Assembly: GCF_014648895.1 (NCBI RefSeq)
Contig: NZ_BMRZ01000020.1
Location: 62,001-126,000, forward strand
Source of the DNA: Streptomyces tanashiensis
Lineage (GTDB): Bacteria; Actinomycetota; Actinomycetes; Streptomycetales; Streptomycetaceae
DNA length: 64,000 nucleotides
Reading direction: 5' to 3'
Below, one piece after another: positions 31,203-39,373 of this stretch (its first letter is position 1; every line of letters begins with the position of its first letter). The notes below the pieces were generated by a model. It saw only the letters and a program-made list of their open reading frames with translations. It had not been told where the DNA came from and searched no databases. The translations under genes were made by a program, and so were the position numbers.

Positions 31203-32930
31203 ATGCTCGACCACCTGATCACGGGCGCCACCGTCGTGGACGGCACCGGCGCCCCCGCCTACGTCGCCGACGTCGGCATACGCGACGGCCGGATCGTCTT
31301 CGCAGAGCCGGGCGCGACCGCCCGCACCACCGAGGACGCCACCGGCCTCGTCCTCGCGCCGGGGTTCGTCGACCCGCACACCCACTACGACGCCCAGCTC
31401 TTCTGGGACCCGTACGCCACGCCCTCCATGAACCACGGCGTCACCACCGTCGCCGGCGGCAACTGCGGTTTCACCCTCGCGCCCCTCCACCCGGACCGGC
31501 CGGAGGACGCCGACTACACGCGCCGGATGATGTCGAAGGTCGAGGGCATGGCCCTCAAGGCCCTGGAGGAGGGCGTCGACTGGAGCTGGTCCTCCTTCGC
31601 CGAGTACCTCGACGCCCTCGACGGCCGGATCGCCGTCAACGCCGGCTTCATGGTCGGCCACTGCGCCCTGCGCCGGTACGTGATGGGCGCGGACGCCGTC
31701 GGCGGACAGCCCACGTCCGAGCAGCTCGCGCAGATGGTCGCCCTGCTGAAGGAGGCCATGGAGGCCGGCGCCTGGGGGCTCTCCACCACCCAGTCCTCCA
31801 CCCACTCGGACGGCGACGGCGCCCCCGTCGCCTCCCGGCACGCCCGGCCCGCCGAGCTGATCGCCCTGTCGAAGGCCGTCGGCGAGCACGAGGGGACGCA
31901 GATCGAGGCCATCCTCGCCGGGTGCCTCGACCAGTTCTCCGACGACGAGATCGAGCTGTTCGTCGAGATGACCGCCGCCGCCGGGCGGCCCCTCAACTGG
32001 AACGTCCTCACCATCGACGCCGCCGTCCCCGAGCGCGTCCCGCGCCAGCTCACCGCCTCCGAGCGGGCCCGCAAGTCCGGCGGCCGGATCGTCGCGCTCA
32101 CGATGCCGATCCTCACCCCCATGAACATGTCCCTCGGCACCTTCTGCGCCCTCAACCTCATCCCGGGCTGGGGCGAGATCCTCGCCCTCCCCGTCCCCGA
32201 GCGGATCGCGAAGCTCCGCGACCCCGAGGTGCGGGCCGTGATGCTGCGGCGCGCGGACTCGAAGGAGGCGGGGGTCTTCCGGCGGCTCGCGCACTTCGGC
32301 CGGTACGTCATAGGGGACACGTACAGCCGCGAGAACGAGGGCCTCACCGGCCGGGTCGTCGGCGACATCGCGGCCGAGCGCGGCCAGGACCCCTTCCAGG
32401 CCCTCGTCGAGATCTGCGCCAACGACGACCTGAGGACCGTCCTGTGGCCGATGCCCAGGGACAACGACCCGGCCTCCTGGGCGCTGCGCCGGGAGACCTG
32501 GGACCACGAGGACGTCCTGCTCGGCGGCTCGGACGCGGGCGCGCACCTGGACCGGATGTGCGGCGCCCCGTACACCACCCGCTTCCTCGGCGACTGTCTG
32601 CGCGGCCGGAAGCTGGTCCCGCTGGAGCGGGCGGTGAAGATGCTCAGCGACGACCCGGCGCGGCTCTTCGGGCTCCGGGAGCGCGGCCGGATCGCCGAGG
32701 GCTTCCACGCCGACCTGGTCCTCTTCGACCCGGAGCGGATCGACGCGGGCCCGGCGACCCTCGTGCACGACCTTCCCGGGGACAGCCCGCGCCTCGACTC
32801 GCGCGCGGTCGGGATCGTGTCGGTGCGGGTCAACGGCGTGGAGACGGTACGGGACGACGAGGTGACCGGCGCTGTCCCGGGGAGGGTGCTGCGCTCGGGC
32901 CGCGACACGAGGACGGTGAGCACGCGATGA
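31203..32930 (+). CDS. N-acyl-D-amino-acid deacylase family amidohydrolase
   Basis: A 575-residue amidohydrolase-superfamily enzyme. The metal motif GFVDPHTHYDAQLFWDP is near 57-73, GVTTVAGGNCGFTLAP near 80-95, and the C-terminal GGSDAGAHLDRMCGAPYTTRFLGDCLRG region holds the metal-site Asp. This is the D-aminoacylase/dihydroorotase-like branch, which hydrolyses amide, lactam or ester bonds. In catabolic clusters such members may open lactones or act on amide conjugates; the substrate here is unknown. The ATG at 31203 has GAGAGGG 7 bases upstream. Its TGA overlaps the ATG of the aldehyde dehydrogenase (ATGA), so the two are coupled. Confidence 0.85.
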   Translation: MLDHLITGATVVDGTGAPAYVADVGIRDGRIVFAEPGATARTTEDATGLVLAPGFVDPHTHYDAQLFWDPYATPSMNHGVTTVAGGNCGFTLAPLHPDRPEDADYTRRMMSKVEGMALKALEEGVDWSWSSFAEYLDALDGRIAVNAGFMVGHCALRRYVMGADAVGGQPTSEQLAQMVALLKEAMEAGAWGLSTTQSSTHSDGDGAPVASRHARPAELIALSKAVGEHEGTQIEAILAGCLDQFSDDEIELFVEMTAAAGRPLNWNVLTIDAAVPERVPRQLTASERARKSGGRIVALTMPILTPMNMSLGTFCALNLIPGWGEILALPVPERIAKLRDPEVRAVMLRRADSKEAGVFRRLAHFGRYVIGDTYSRENEGLTGRVVGDIAAERGQDPFQALVEICANDDLRTVLWPMPRDNDPASWALRRETWDHEDVLLGGSDAGAHLDRMCGAPYTTRFLGDCLRGRKLVPLERAVKMLSDDPARLFGLRERGRIAEGFHADLVLFDPERIDAGPATLVHDLPGDSPRLDSRAVGIVSVRVNGVETVRDDEVTGAVPGRVLRSGRDTRTVSTR

Positions 32931-34396
32931 CGATGGAAAACGCGAGGACGGAGAGGCTCTTCATCGGCGGGGAGTGGGTCGAGCCCGACGGCGGTCACTA
33001 CGAGGTGATCGACCCGGCCTCGGAGGAGGTCGTCGGTCTCGCGCCCGAGGCCTCCCGGGCCCAGGTGTACGAGGCGGCCGCCGCCGCCCGCGAGGCCTTC
33101 GCGAGCTGGTCGCGGACGAGGCCGGAGGAGCGGGCGGCGATCCTCGACCGGGCCGCGGACGTGATGGCCCGGGACGCCGAGGCGAACACGCTCCTCGCCC
33201 GGGCCGAGACCGGCGCCACCACCGGCACCGCGCGCGGGATGCAGGTCGCGGTCGGCTCCTCCCGCTTCCGCCGGTACGCGCGCGGGGCGATGGAGCCGGT
33301 CGAGCAGGCGCTGCCCCCGCAGATCAACGAGGCCGGTCCGATGGGGAGGGCCGGGGTGTTCGGCGCGGTGGCGGTGCGGCGCCCGGTCGGCGTGGTCACC
33401 TGCATCACCTCGTACAACAACCCCTGGGCCAACCCGGCGGGCAAGATCGCCCCGGCGCTCGCGATGGGGAACACGGTCGTGGTGAAGCCGGCCCCGCAGG
33501 ACCCGCTCTCCGTGTACGCGATGACCCGGGCCCTGGAGGAGGCCGGCGTCCCCGCGGGGGTGGTGAACGTCGTCACCGGCTCCGCGCAGGCGGTCGGCGA
33601 GGCCGCCGTCGACTCTCCGGACGTCGACATGGTCTCCTTCACCGGCTCCACGGCCGTCGGGCAGGCGATCGGCGAGGTCTGCGGCCGTGCGCTCAAGCGC
33701 CAGCTGATGGAGCTGGGCGGGAAGGGGGCGGCGCTCGTCTTCGACGACGCCGACCTGGACTCGGCGGTGATGGGCATCGGGACGACCTTCGCCTTCTACA
33801 GCGGGCAGATCTGCACCGCCCCGACCCGGGTGCTCGCCCAGCGCGGGATCTACGAGCGGCTGATCGAGAAGCTGACCGGCTATCTGGCCTTCATGAAGGT
33901 GGGGGACCCGGCGGAGCAGGGGACGGTGGTCGGGCCGGTGATCTCGGCGGCCCACCGCGACCGGGTGGAGTCGTACGTCGAGCTGGGGAGGAAGGAGGGG
34001 GCGCGGGTCGTCGCGGGCGGCGAGCGTCCGGACTTCGACCGGGGCTTCTACGTGGCGCCGACGCTGCTCGCCGACTGCACCAACGAGATGCGGGTGGTGC
34101 GGGAGGAGATCTTCGGCCCGGTCGTGGTGGTCGTCCCCTTCGACGACGAGGAGGAGGGGATCGCGCTCGCCAACGACAGCGACTACGGGCTGATCGACTA
34201 CGTGTGGTCGGGCGACGTGGCCCGCGCTTTCCGTGTCGCGGCCCGGCTGCGGGCCGGCGGGGTGGGGGTGAACACGATCGGCCGGAACATGGAGGCGCCG
34301 TTCGGCGGCTTCAAGAAGAGCGGTGTCGGGCGGGACGTGGGCTCGTACGCGCTGCACGCGTACAGCGAGCTGCAGGCGGTCGTCTGGCCGGGGTGA
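32927..34396 (+). CDS. Aldehyde dehydrogenase (NAD(P)+)
   Basis: A 489-residue class 3-fold aldehyde dehydrogenase. The N-terminal LFIGGEWVEP, cofactor-binding VTCITSYNNPWANPAGKIAPALAMGN (in parts) and SFTGSTAVGQ are present. The general base is E262 in MELGGKG and the nucleophile C296 in SGQICTAPTR; EEIFGPVVVV and the C-terminal NMEAPFGGFKKSG follow. It oxidises an aldehyde to an acid in the cytosol. The start overlaps the amidohydrolase stop by 4 bases. As the last gene of the run it probably handles an aldehyde released by that pathway. Confidence 0.88.
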   Translation: MTMENARTERLFIGGEWVEPDGGHYEVIDPASEEVVGLAPEASRAQVYEAAAAAREAFASWSRTRPEERAAILDRAADVMARDAEANTLLARAETGATTGTARGMQVAVGSSRFRRYARGAMEPVEQALPPQINEAGPMGRAGVFGAVAVRRPVGVVTCITSYNNPWANPAGKIAPALAMGNTVVVKPAPQDPLSVYAMTRALEEAGVPAGVVNVVTGSAQAVGEAAVDSPDVDMVSFTGSTAVGQAIGEVCGRALKRQLMELGGKGAALVFDDADLDSAVMGIGTTFAFYSGQICTAPTRVLAQRGIYERLIEKLTGYLAFMKVGDPAEQGTVVGPVISAAHRDRVESYVELGRKEGARVVAGGERPDFDRGFYVAPTLLADCTNEMRVVREEIFGPVVVVVPFDDEEEGIALANDSDYGLIDYVWSGDVARAFRVAARLRAGGVGVNTIGRNMEAPFGGFKKSGVGRDVGSYALHAYSELQAVVWPG

Positions 34397-34634
34397 GCGA
34401 CCGCCGGAAAATTCTTCGGGAAAATTTCGAAACGGACATTCAGGACACTGCTGCGGTTCCCGCATATCGGACACTCGTCGCCGGACCTACCGGTTGGTCG
34501 GCTCGCCCGGTTGGTCGATCTTTCAATCATTGGCGAGTGTCCGGTTCGACCCTCGCAATGCAAGGCGATGATCGATCAAGTGAGCGGACTTCGATCCTCC
34601 GGATATGGAAACCGCAGCATTTAACGTCCTGTTC

Positions 34635-36200
34635 ATGACTCAGGTGGACGTACGGCCCCAGGCCGGAGACACGGTAAGGGGCGTCGACGCCCCGGGCGAC
34701 ACCAACGGCGTGCGCACCAAGGGCCTCGGCGGCAACTCCGTGGGCCTCCTCGGCAGTGCCGTCATCGGTATCTCCACCGTCGCCCCCGTCTACTGCCTGA
34801 CCTCGACCCTCGGCTCCACCGCCGGTGAGGTCGGACTGCAGATGCCCGCGATCTTCCTCGCGGGCTTCCTCCCGATGCTCCTCGTCGCCTTCGCGTACCG
34901 GGAGCTCAACAAGGTCATGCCCGACTGCGGCACCTCCTTCACCTGGACCGTGAAGGCCTTCGGGCCCAAGATCGGCTGGATGTGCGGCTGGGGCCTCGTC
35001 ATCGCGACGATCATCGTGCTCTCCAACCTGGCGGGCGTCGCGACCTCCTACTTCTGGCTCCTCGCCGGTGAGATCAGCGGCAGCGAGTCCGTCGCCGCCC
35101 TGGACGACAACAAGGCCGTCCACATCCTCACCTGCCTCACGCTCATCGCCGTCGCCACCGCGATCAGCTACCGAGGCATGACCGCCACCAAGGGCATCCA
35201 GTACACGCTCGTCGGCCTCCAGCTCGTCGTCCTCGGCATCTTCGTCGCGATGGCCCTGTCGAAGGCCGGCTCCTTCGAGACCTCGGTCGACTTCTCCTGG
35301 TCCTGGATGAACCCCTTCGCGGTGCAGTCCTTCGCCGCCTTCACGGCCGGACTCTCGCTCTCGATCTTCATGTACTGGGGCTGGGACGCCTGCATGGCGA
35401 CCAACGAGGAGACCACCGGCAGCGCCAAGACGCCCGGCCGCGCCGCCCTCATCGCGATGGTCGTCCTCGTCGGCTCCTACCTGGCCACCGGCGTCGCCGC
35501 CCAGATGGCCGTCGGATCCGGCGAGAAGGGCCTCGGCCTCGCCAACCCGGAGACCTCCGACAACGTCTTCGCCGCCCTCGCGGGCCCCGTCATGGGCCCC
35601 ACGCTCGGCATCCTGCTCTTCGTCGCGGTCCTCGCCTCGGCGGCCGCGAGCCTCCAGACCACGTTCATCCCGGTCGCCCGCACGGTGCTCGCGATGTCCA
35701 CGTACGAGGCGCTGCCGAAGTCCTTCACCAAGGTCCACCCGGTCTTCAAGACCCCCGGCAAGGCCACGATCGTGGCCGGCGTCGCCACCGGCGTCTTCTA
35801 CACCGTGATGACCCTGGTCAGCGAGCACGTCCTGGTCGACACCATCTACGCGCTCGGCCTGATGATCTGCTTCTACTACGCCCTGACGGCCTTCGCCTGC
35901 GTCTGGTACTTCCGGGGCGAGCTCTTCCGCTCCATCCGCTCCTTCGCCTTCAAGGGCCTCCTGCCGGCCCTCGGCGGCACGATGCTGACCGCCGTCTTCG
36001 GCAAGACGCTCTACGACATGTGGGACCCGGCCTACGGCTCCGGCTCCGCGGTCTTCGGCGTCGGCTCGGTCTTCGTGATCGGCGTCGGACTGCTGCTCCT
36101 CGGCGTGGTGATCATGCTGATCATGCAGCGCCGGAGCCCCGCGTTCTTCCGCGGCGAGATCCTGACGAAGGAGACCCCGTCGCTGGTGGTCGCCGACTGA
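34635..36200 (+). CDS. APC superfamily amino acid / amine permease
   Basis: A 521-residue membrane protein with about 12 transmembrane helices. The first helix motif GNSVGLLGSAVIGISTVAPVYCL resembles the G-x-G-containing TM1 of APC transporters, followed by FAYRELNKVMPDCGTSFTWTVKAFGP (in parts), the conserved TM2-TM3 region. APC permeases import amino acids or polyamines with protons. The ATG at 34635 is preferred for the N-terminus; an in-frame ATG at 34605 is possible and neither has a good ribosome site. The 238-bp upstream gap is relatively AT-rich and likely regulatory. A terminator follows. Confidence 0.87.
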   Translation: MTQVDVRPQAGDTVRGVDAPGDTNGVRTKGLGGNSVGLLGSAVIGISTVAPVYCLTSTLGSTAGEVGLQMPAIFLAGFLPMLLVAFAYRELNKVMPDCGTSFTWTVKAFGPKIGWMCGWGLVIATIIVLSNLAGVATSYFWLLAGEISGSESVAALDDNKAVHILTCLTLIAVATAISYRGMTATKGIQYTLVGLQLVVLGIFVAMALSKAGSFETSVDFSWSWMNPFAVQSFAAFTAGLSLSIFMYWGWDACMATNEETTGSAKTPGRAALIAMVVLVGSYLATGVAAQMAVGSGEKGLGLANPETSDNVFAALAGPVMGPTLGILLFVAVLASAAASLQTTFIPVARTVLAMSTYEALPKSFTKVHPVFKTPGKATIVAGVATGVFYTVMTLVSEHVLVDTIYALGLMICFYYALTAFACVWYFRGELFRSIRSFAFKGLLPALGGTMLTAVFGKTLYDMWDPAYGSGSAVFGVGSVFVIGVGLLLLGVVIMLIMQRRSPAFFRGEILTKETPSLVVAD

Positions 36201-36226
36201 CGCCCTCCTGAGGCGTCCGAGAAACG

Positions 36227-36264
36227 CGAAGGCGGCGGGCCCGTGGGGGGTCCCGCCGCCTTCG
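36227..36264. terminator. Hairpin terminator after APC permease
   Basis: A 13-bp stem (36227-36239 with 36252-36264) with a 12-base loop between the convergent permease and small secreted protein genes. Confidence 0.8.
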
Positions 36265-36276
36265 TCCTCGTACCGG

Positions 36277-36495
36277 TCAGTGATGACCGGGGAGCAGGCG
36301 CTCCACCGCCGCGTTGGCGGGCGGCAGGTCGGGGGTGCCGGCCGGCTTGGCCTTGGGGGTCAGGACGCCGCTGAGCGGCACGACCGAGGGAAGGTTCATG
36401 CCGCCGGTGTCGGCGGCGGCGGTCCCGGCGGCCGCGCCGGCGGCACCGGCGGCGGCGAAGACGGTCAGGGCGGCTGCGGTGAGGATCTTCTTCAT
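36277..36495 (-). CDS. Small secreted protein
   Basis: A 72-residue protein with a signal peptide (KKILTAAALTVFAAAGAAGAAAG, cleaved near AAA-DT). The 43-residue mature part (GGMNLPSVVPLSGVLTPKA and on) is proline-rich without cysteines. Many Streptomyces genomes encode similar short exported proteins with an LPxxxPLxG stretch; the role is unknown. The ATG at 36495 is preceded by GGAGCGGGC. Confidence 0.75.
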   Translation of the reverse strand: MKKILTAAALTVFAAAGAAGAAAGTAAADTGGMNLPSVVPLSGVLTPKAKPAGTPDLPPANAAVERLLPGHH

Positions 36496-36532
36496 GCCCG
36501 CTCCAACGCGGACGGCACAGCTCCGGTTACGA

Positions 36533-36991
36533 CTACCAGGTCCCGCCGGCCGGCTGCCGGGTCGTCGCGTTGAGCCGGTTGAAGAGGTTGCTGACGCCGA
36601 TCCACAGCACGATCTGGGCCAGCTGCTTCTCGTCGTAGTGGCGGGCCGCCTCGTCCCACACCGCGTCCGGCACGGCGTCCGGGCGGTCCGCGAGCCGGGT
36701 CGCGTACTCGGCGAGGGCCAGCGCCGCCCGCTCCTCGTCCGTGAAGTACGGGGTCTCCCGCCAGGCCGCGACGGAGTGGAGCCGCTCGTCCGTCTCGCCC
36801 TCCTTCTGCGCCGTCAGGGCCCCGCCGACCACGCAGTACCCGCAGCCGTTGATCTGGCTCACCCGCAGGTGGACCAGGCCGAGGGTGGTGCCGGGCACGT
36901 CGCCGCCCGACTGGACCGCCTTGATCAGCTGGAAGATCGCCGGACCGGCCTCGGGCAGGACGGCGGCGGGGTTGGGCATGCGTGCGGACAC
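36533..36991 (-). CDS. Carboxymuconolactone decarboxylase / AhpD-like protein 1
   Basis: A 152-residue all-helical AhpD-like protein. The redox motif is QINGCGYCVVGG: the CxxC is kept but the usual His a few residues later is absent. VAAWRETPYFTDEERAALALAEYATRL and FNRLNATTRQPAG complete the family pattern. AhpD-type proteins act as peroxidase adaptors through the CxxC. The GTG at 36991 has AAGGAG 7 bases upstream. It is 23 bases from the start of a divergent GNAT gene. It is a clear paralogue of the protein at 37454-37921, with about the same length and motifs. Confidence 0.85.
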   Translation of the reverse strand: MSARMPNPAAVLPEAGPAIFQLIKAVQSGGDVPGTTLGLVHLRVSQINGCGYCVVGGALTAQKEGETDERLHSVAAWRETPYFTDEERAALALAEYATRLADRPDAVPDAVWDEAARHYDEKQLAQIVLWIGVSNLFNRLNATTRQPAGGTW

Positions 36992-37014
36992 GGAGGTCTC
37001 CTTAGGATGCGTGC

Positions 37015-37488
37015 ATGTACGGTGAAACGAACTGGGCGCTGCGCCCGGGCCGCCCGGAGGACGTCGAGCCGATGGCCGAGCTGCGGGCCGAGGTCATGCG
37101 CGAGGACCTGGTGCGCCTCGGCCGCTACGACGAGCACCGGGTGCGCCAGCGGCTGCGGGACGGCTTCTCGCCGGCGCACACCTCGGTGATCGAACTGGAC
37201 GGCGCGCTCGCCGGATGCGTCACGGTGCGCCCGGACGAGGACGGCGACGGGCTCTACCTCGAACACTTCTACCTGGCCCCCGGGACCCAGGGCCGGGGCC
37301 TCGGGACGGCGGTCCTGCGCGAGCTGCTCGACCGGGCCGACGCGGACGGGGCGACCGTCCGGCTGGTGGTCCTCCAGGGCAGCGCGGCCCGCCGCCTCTA
37401 CGAGCGGGAGGGGTTCCGGTTCGAGTCCGAGGACCCGGTGGACGTGGCGATGGTCAGAACCCCGCGCCCGCGGGCTGCCGGACGGTGA
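37015..37488 (+). CDS. GNAT family N-acetyltransferase
   Basis: A 157-residue GNAT. The acetyl-CoA motif is LYLEHFYLAPGTQGRGLGTAVLRELLDRA (in parts; Q/RxxGxG at QGRGLG), and the C-terminal SAARRLYEREGFRFESEDPVD gives the last strands. The substrate is unknown. It lies between two AhpD-like genes on the other strand: its promoter faces the first with only 23 bases between start codons, and its last 35 bases overlap the 3' end of the second. Confidence 0.87.
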   Translation: MYGETNWALRPGRPEDVEPMAELRAEVMREDLVRLGRYDEHRVRQRLRDGFSPAHTSVIELDGALAGCVTVRPDEDGDGLYLEHFYLAPGTQGRGLGTAVLRELLDRADADGATVRLVVLQGSAARRLYEREGFRFESEDPVDVAMVRTPRPRAAGR

Positions 37489-37921
37489 CGTTGAGCCGGT
37501 TGAACAGGTTGGTGACGGCGACCATCAGCACGATCGCGGCGAGCTGCTTCTCGTCGAAGTGGTCGGCGGCGGCGTCCCACACCTCGTCCGGCACCGCGTC
37601 CGAGGCGTCGGCGAGCCGGGTCGCCGCCTCGGCGAGGGCGAGGGCCGCCCGCTCCTCGTCGGAGAAGTACGGGGCCTCGCGCCAGGCCGCCACGGCGAAC
37701 AGCTTCTCGTCGGCGACGCCGTTCTTCCGGGCGCTCTTGGCGCCGTAGTCGACGCAGAAGCCGCAGTTGTTGATCTGACTGGCCCGCAGGTGCACCAGCT
37801 CCAGGATCGACTCGTCGACCCCGCCCTGGCGGGTGGCCTTGACCAGGTTCTGGATCGCCGGGCCGGCGTCGGCCAGGACGTAGGCGGGGTTGGTCATCCG
37901 GGCCTTGGGCGTGTGCGCCAT
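37454..37921 (-). CDS. Carboxymuconolactone decarboxylase / AhpD-like protein 2
   Basis: A 155-residue AhpD-like protein with the redox motif QINNCGFCVDYGAKSA (CxxC kept, distal His absent), VAAWREAPYFSDEERAALALAEAATRL and FNRLNVTVRQPAG. It is a paralogue of the protein at 36533-36991, so the pair arose by duplication with the GNAT gene between them. The first residues (AHTPKARMTNPAYVL) match the paralogue after a short extension. The 3' end overlaps the GNAT gene by 35 bases. The ATG at 37921 has GGAG 5 bases upstream. Confidence 0.85.
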   Translation of the reverse strand: MAHTPKARMTNPAYVLADAGPAIQNLVKATRQGGVDESILELVHLRASQINNCGFCVDYGAKSARKNGVADEKLFAVAAWREAPYFSDEERAALALAEAATRLADASDAVPDEVWDAAADHFDEKQLAAIVLMVAVTNLFNRLNVTVRQPAGAGF

Positions 37922-38035
37922 GGTGATCGCTCCTCAGCGTTTCTCGGTGTCGTTCGTGCGTCGCTTCCACTGCACTGACGGACCGCGCGCCGAGGATGTG
38001 ACAGGACCGGAGAACTTTTCTTTCGGATTCTTTTT

Positions 38036-38082
38036 CAGGCCCGCGCGCTTCAGGCTTCGGCGCAGGCCCGTGCGCTTCTGGC
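38036..38082. repeat. Direct repeat (20 bp, 2 copies, 27-bp period)
   Basis: CAGGCCCGCGCGCTTCAGGC at 38036-38055 recurs with two differences at 38063-38082, in the gap between the second AhpD-like gene and a GNAT gene. An AT-rich stretch (ACTTTTCTTTCGGATTC) lies just before it. Confidence 0.5.
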
Positions 38083-38091
38083 CTCCGCGCC

Positions 38092-38844
38092 TCAGGCCTC
38101 CGCGATGAGGGCGGTCGCGATCGTACGGAAGCCGAGCCGGCCGTAGAGGCGGGCCACGTCCGCGTCCGAGGCCGTCAGGAACACGAGCTCCGACCCGCGG
38201 GCGCGGGCGTCCGCGATCAGGGCGGCCGTGACCGCGAGCCCGAGGCCCCGGCGCCGCGCCGCCGGGACGGTGCCGACGCCGACGACCTCCGAGACGGCCC
38301 CGACGGGCTGGTGCTGGCCGGCCGCCAGGGCTCCGCCGGTGGCGTCGAAGGCCGCCGCGAGCCGGGTCAGACCGGCCGCGAGGCGCGCGGAGACCTGGGC
38401 GGTGCTGCCGGGCTGCGGCTCCGCCCCGAAGGCGGCGTACGGGGCGGCGACGGCGCTCTCCAGGGCGGAGTCGTCCGCGCCCACCATCCGTACGGTGACG
38501 CCCGCGGGCTCCGGGACGGCGAGCGGCGCGCCCTCCAGGACCATCAGCGGGTGCTCGTGCACGGTCAGCCCGGTCGCCTCCACGGCGGCCCGCAGTCCCG
38601 GTGTCGTCTCCGCGACCCACTCGAAGGCCTCGGGCACCCCCAGCTCCCGCTGCCGGGTCCGCACGGTCTCCACGGCCTCCACGGGGACCTCGCCCTCGTG
38701 CCCGAGTGCCGGGCGGGCGTAGTAGGGCCAGCCCGCCCCCTCCTGCACGAAGAGGGTCAGCGGCCCGAACGCCTCGGCGCGGGCGGCGGAACGGGGCACG
38801 GCGTCGTAGTACGTCTCGATTCGCTTCAGCACCGGCTCATCCAA
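38092..38844 (-). CDS. GNAT family N-acetyltransferase (two-domain)
   Basis: A 250-residue protein. The N-terminal half (to about 125) is a degenerate GNAT-like domain and the C-terminal half carries the acetyl-CoA motif GVGTVPAARRRGLGLAVTAALIADARARG (in parts; RRRGLG) and VARLYGRLGFRTI. Two-lobed GNATs of this kind are common in Streptomyces with unknown substrates. The start is uncertain: TTG at 38844 gives the longest supported frame but no ribosome site is evident; GTG at 38832 is an alternative. Confidence 0.8.
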   Translation of the reverse strand: MDEPVLKRIETYYDAVPRSAARAEAFGPLTLFVQEGAGWPYYARPALGHEGEVPVEAVETVRTRQRELGVPEAFEWVAETTPGLRAAVEATGLTVHEHPLMVLEGAPLAVPEPAGVTVRMVGADDSALESAVAAPYAAFGAEPQPGSTAQVSARLAAGLTRLAAAFDATGGALAAGQHQPVGAVSEVVGVGTVPAARRRGLGLAVTAALIADARARGSELVFLTASDADVARLYGRLGFRTIATALIAEA

Positions 38845-38853
38845 GCAGCCGCG

Positions 38854-39273
38854 CTACGGAAGGGCAGGCGGATTTCCCCGCGTCCAGGCGATGCGCAGAT
38901 CGGCCCGGGACAGCCGCCATCCGTCGGCGGTGCGGACGAGGTCGTTCTCCGTCCGCCCGCCGGAGACGAAGAGCGAGCCGTCGGCCGCGAGGACGTGCGT
39001 GGAGAGCTGGTTCCCGAGCAGGGTGGCGCGGTCGCCGTCGACGTCGACGAGGTAGTTCGAGCCGAAGTGGACGGTCCGGTCGAAGAGCCCCATCGCCCCG
39101 CGGATGTTCGCGGCGACGGCCTCCCGCCCGCGCACGTCGCCGGCGGGGGTGGAGGTCGTCGCGTCCGCGGTGAAGAAGGAGGCCGCCCAGGCCTCGTCGA
39201 ACGGGCCGCGGTCGTCGAGGGAGCGGAGGTAGCGGTCGAAGAGCCGGGTGACGGCGAGGGTGTCCGTGGTCAT
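38854..39273 (-). CDS. SnoaL-like / NTF2-fold protein
   Basis: A 139-residue cone-shaped NTF2-like protein: VTRLFDRYLRSLDDRGPFDEAWAASFF, DVRGREAVAANIRGAMGLFDRTVHFGSNYLVDVDGD (in parts) and WRLSRADLRIAW. Relatives include cyclases, dehydratases and ring-cleaving steroid isomerase-like enzymes; H and D residues in the cavity (TVHFGSN, FFTADAT) are compatible with catalysis, but the reaction is unknown. The ATG at 39273 has AGGAGG 8 bases upstream. It is divergent from an F420-type oxidoreductase, with a palindrome between them. Confidence 0.82.
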   Translation of the reverse strand: MTTDTLAVTRLFDRYLRSLDDRGPFDEAWAASFFTADATTSTPAGDVRGREAVAANIRGAMGLFDRTVHFGSNYLVDVDGDRATLLGNQLSTHVLAADGSLFVSGGRTENDLVRTADGWRLSRADLRIAWTRGNPPALP

Positions 39274-39290
39274 GCGGGGAGCCTCCTGCC

Positions 39291-39304
39291 TCAACCATGG
39301 TTCA
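39291..39304. promoter_or_regulatory. Palindrome in the SnoaL-like / LLM divergent promoter
   Basis: TCAACCATGGTTCA, with the perfect 10-bp core AACCATGGTT at 39293-39302. It lies 18 bases upstream of the SnoaL-like start codon and 70 bases before the LLM gene. It has the form of a MarR- or HxlR-type operator; the regulator is not adjacent. Confidence 0.5.
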
Positions 39305-39373
39305 GGTCAAGAGGAGTGGGGGAAGCCCGCCGCACCTCTCGGAAATCCGCACCGCACGCCCTACCGTGCGGCT

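Noticed and set aside
31085..34396. A single 1103-residue frame ending with the aldehyde dehydrogenase
   Set aside because: The N-terminal 600 residues are low-complexity shadow sequence of the D-aminoacylase gene; the dehydrogenase starts at 32927 with an ATGA overlap.
37974..37988. CTGACGGACCGCGCG as an eleventh CTGAC palindrome
   Set aside because: Only the left arm matches; the right arm is lost, so it was not counted.
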